This document shows positions 34,383 through 35,500 of a stretch of 35,500 bases of DNA, in pieces (the stretch's first letter is position 1; every line of letters starts with the position of its first letter). Origin of the DNA: Acidovorax delafieldii 2AN (lineage in GTDB: Bacteria > Pseudomonadota > Gammaproteobacteria > Burkholderiales > Burkholderiaceae_C). The stretch spans positions 1-35,500 of the forward strand of contig NZ_ACQT01000022.1 in the NCBI RefSeq assembly GCF_000175235.1, read 5' to 3'. The position numbers were made by a program, and so were the translations under genes. A model generated the notes under the pieces. That model was given only the letters and a program-made list of their open reading frames with translations, ran no database searches and had not been told where the DNA came from.

Positions 34383-35500
34383 TCAGGCGAAGCTGGGCAG
34401 GCACTGGGTGAGCGCTGCAGGCCAGGTGGACTGCTGGGCCCATGCGCGCATGGCTTCGATGTCGGGGGCGAGGTAACGGTCCTGCTCCAGGTAGGCCACG
34501 CGCTCGCGGATGGCGGCGAATTGCGCTTCGATGAGGGGCGAGGATTGGAGGCTGCGGTCGAACTCCATGCCCTGCGCGGCCGCCATGGCCTCGATGCCGA
34601 CCATCACCGCCGCATTGCGCACCATGTCGCCCAGGCGCCGCGCGCCGTACGTGGCCATGGAGACATGGTCCTCCTGGTTGGCCGAGGTCGGCAGGCTGGT
34701 CACGCTGCTGGGGTTGGCCAGGCACTGGTTCTCGGCCGCCAATGCGGCGGCGGTGACCTGGGCGATCATGAAGCCCGAGTTCACGCCGCTGTCGAGGATC
34801 AGGAAGGCGGGCAGGCCCGAGAGGCCCGGGTCCAGCAGCAACGACAGGCGACGCTCAGAGATGGCACCGATCTCGGCCACGGCCAGCGCAATGATGTCGG
34901 CCACAAAGGCCACGGGCTCGGCGTGGAAGTTGCCGCCAGAGATCACGTCGCCGTTGTCGAACACCAGGGGGTTGTCGGAAGCCGCATTGGCCTCAATGGT
35001 CAGCACGCGCGCGGCGTGGTGCAGGTTGTCCAGGCACGCGCCCATCACCTGCGGCACGCAGCGGATGGAGTACGGGTCTTGCACGCGGCCGCAGTTCGGG
35101 TGCGAAGGGTCGATGGCGCTGCCGTCGAGCAGCGCACGCACGGCAGCGGCCACGGCGATCTGCCCGGCCTGGCCACGTGCCTCGTGGATGCGTGCATCAA
35201 AGGGTTTGACCGAACCCTTGATGGCTTCGAGCGACAGGCAGCCCGCAACCAGCGCGGCGGCAAAGACGCTCTCGGCGCCAAACAGCCCGGCCAGTGCAAG
35301 TGCGGTGGACACCTGCGTGCCGTTGAGCAGCGCGAGCCCTTCCTTGGGGCCCAGCACAAACGGCTGCAAACCGATGGAGCGCATGGCCTCTGCCCCCGGC
35401 ACCACCTTGCCGTCCACCTTGGCCTGGCCTTCACCAATCAGCACACAAGCCATGTGCGCCAGCGGCGCCAGGTCGCCCGACGCGCCCACCGAGCCTTTGG
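34383..35500 (-). CDS. hutH: Histidine ammonia-lyase HutH (5' end cut off)
   Basis: The C-terminal part, about 372 of 500 or so residues, of histidase, which deaminates histidine to urocanate. The Ala-Ser-Gly triplet that forms the MIO electrophile lies in [14 protein letters not shown] at the window edge, so the N-terminal 140 or so residues are outside. Other family blocks are [18 protein letters not shown] and [15 protein letters not shown]. It is the first hut gene seen, 40 bp before hutU on the same strand. The promoter is outside the window. Confidence 0.96.
   Translation of the reverse strand, partial: KGSVGASGDLAPLAHMACVLIGEGQAKVDGKVVPGAEAMRSIGLQPFVLGPKEGLALLNGTQVSTALALAGLFGAESVFAAALVAGCLSLEAIKGSVKPFDARIHEARGQAGQIAVAAAVRALLDGSAIDPSHPNCGRVQDPYSIRCVPQVMGACLDNLHHAARVLTIEANAASDNPLVFDNGDVISGGNFHAEPVAFVADIIALAVAEIGAISERRLSLLLDPGLSGLPAFLILDSGVNSGFMIAQVTAAALAAENQCLANPSSVTSLPTSANQEDHVSMATYGARRLGDMVRNAAVMVGIEAMAAAQGMEFDRSLQSSPLIEAQFAAIRERVAYLEQDRYLAPDIEAMRAWAQQSTWPAALTQCLPSFA

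Overview
The window is a dense, high-GC stretch of bacterial chromosome. Gene content, codon use and protein style point to a betaproteobacterium of the order Burkholderiales, most likely family Comamonadaceae (Acidovorax-like). This is inferred from recognised protein families, not from any search. No phage, plasmid, insertion sequence or CRISPR array is visible. Most of it is core and catabolic metabolism, with one AT-rich patch near position 3000-3900 that looks foreign.

Positions 1-14549, all on the minus strand except one small gene, form a lipid/carboxylic-acid catabolism block. Read in the direction of transcription it runs: an acyl-CoA synthetase; a complete branched-chain-amino-acid-type (HAAT/Liv) ABC importer (binding protein, two permeases, two ATPases); a bifunctional enoyl-CoA hydratase/3-hydroxyacyl-CoA dehydrogenase; and a thiolase. 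After the AT-rich patch come a DmdC-type acyl-CoA dehydrogenase and a short-chain dehydrogenase. Uptake, CoA activation, dehydrogenation, hydration/oxidation and thiolysis are therefore all encoded together. A Crp/Fnr-family regulator is divergent from the acyl-CoA synthetase.

Positions 14920-19373 (plus strand) hold that regulator and a compact gene run: selO (protein AMPylase), msrB (methionine sulfoxide reductase), yciB (septation/intracellular membrane protein), bolA and a periplasmic parvulin isomerase. Start and stop codons overlap at two junctions, and a strong terminator-like hairpin sits just before the isomerase gene.

Positions 19471-24185 are mixed. They hold an 11-bp tandem repeat at the very end of a membrane acyltransferase-like gene, a proline tRNA with its terminator, an extra-long IF-1 gene, an HPP-CBS membrane protein, a 511-bp gap with two minus-strand terminator-like hairpins, phosphatidylserine decarboxylase, and a small uncharacterised gene.

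Positions 24323-35500 are a long minus-strand histidine-utilisation (hut) operon. In transcription order it is hutH (cut by the window edge), hutU, an IclR-type regulator, a polar amino-acid ABC importer (binding protein, permease, ATPase), a phytanoyl-CoA-dioxygenase-like Fe(II)/2-oxoglutarate oxygenase, hutD, hutI, hutF and hutG. It encodes the five-step route: histidine to urocanate, imidazolonepropionate, formiminoglutamate, formylglutamate, then glutamate plus formate. The oxygenase and the IclR regulator are the unexpected members. The oxygenase is the best candidate here for an undescribed activity.
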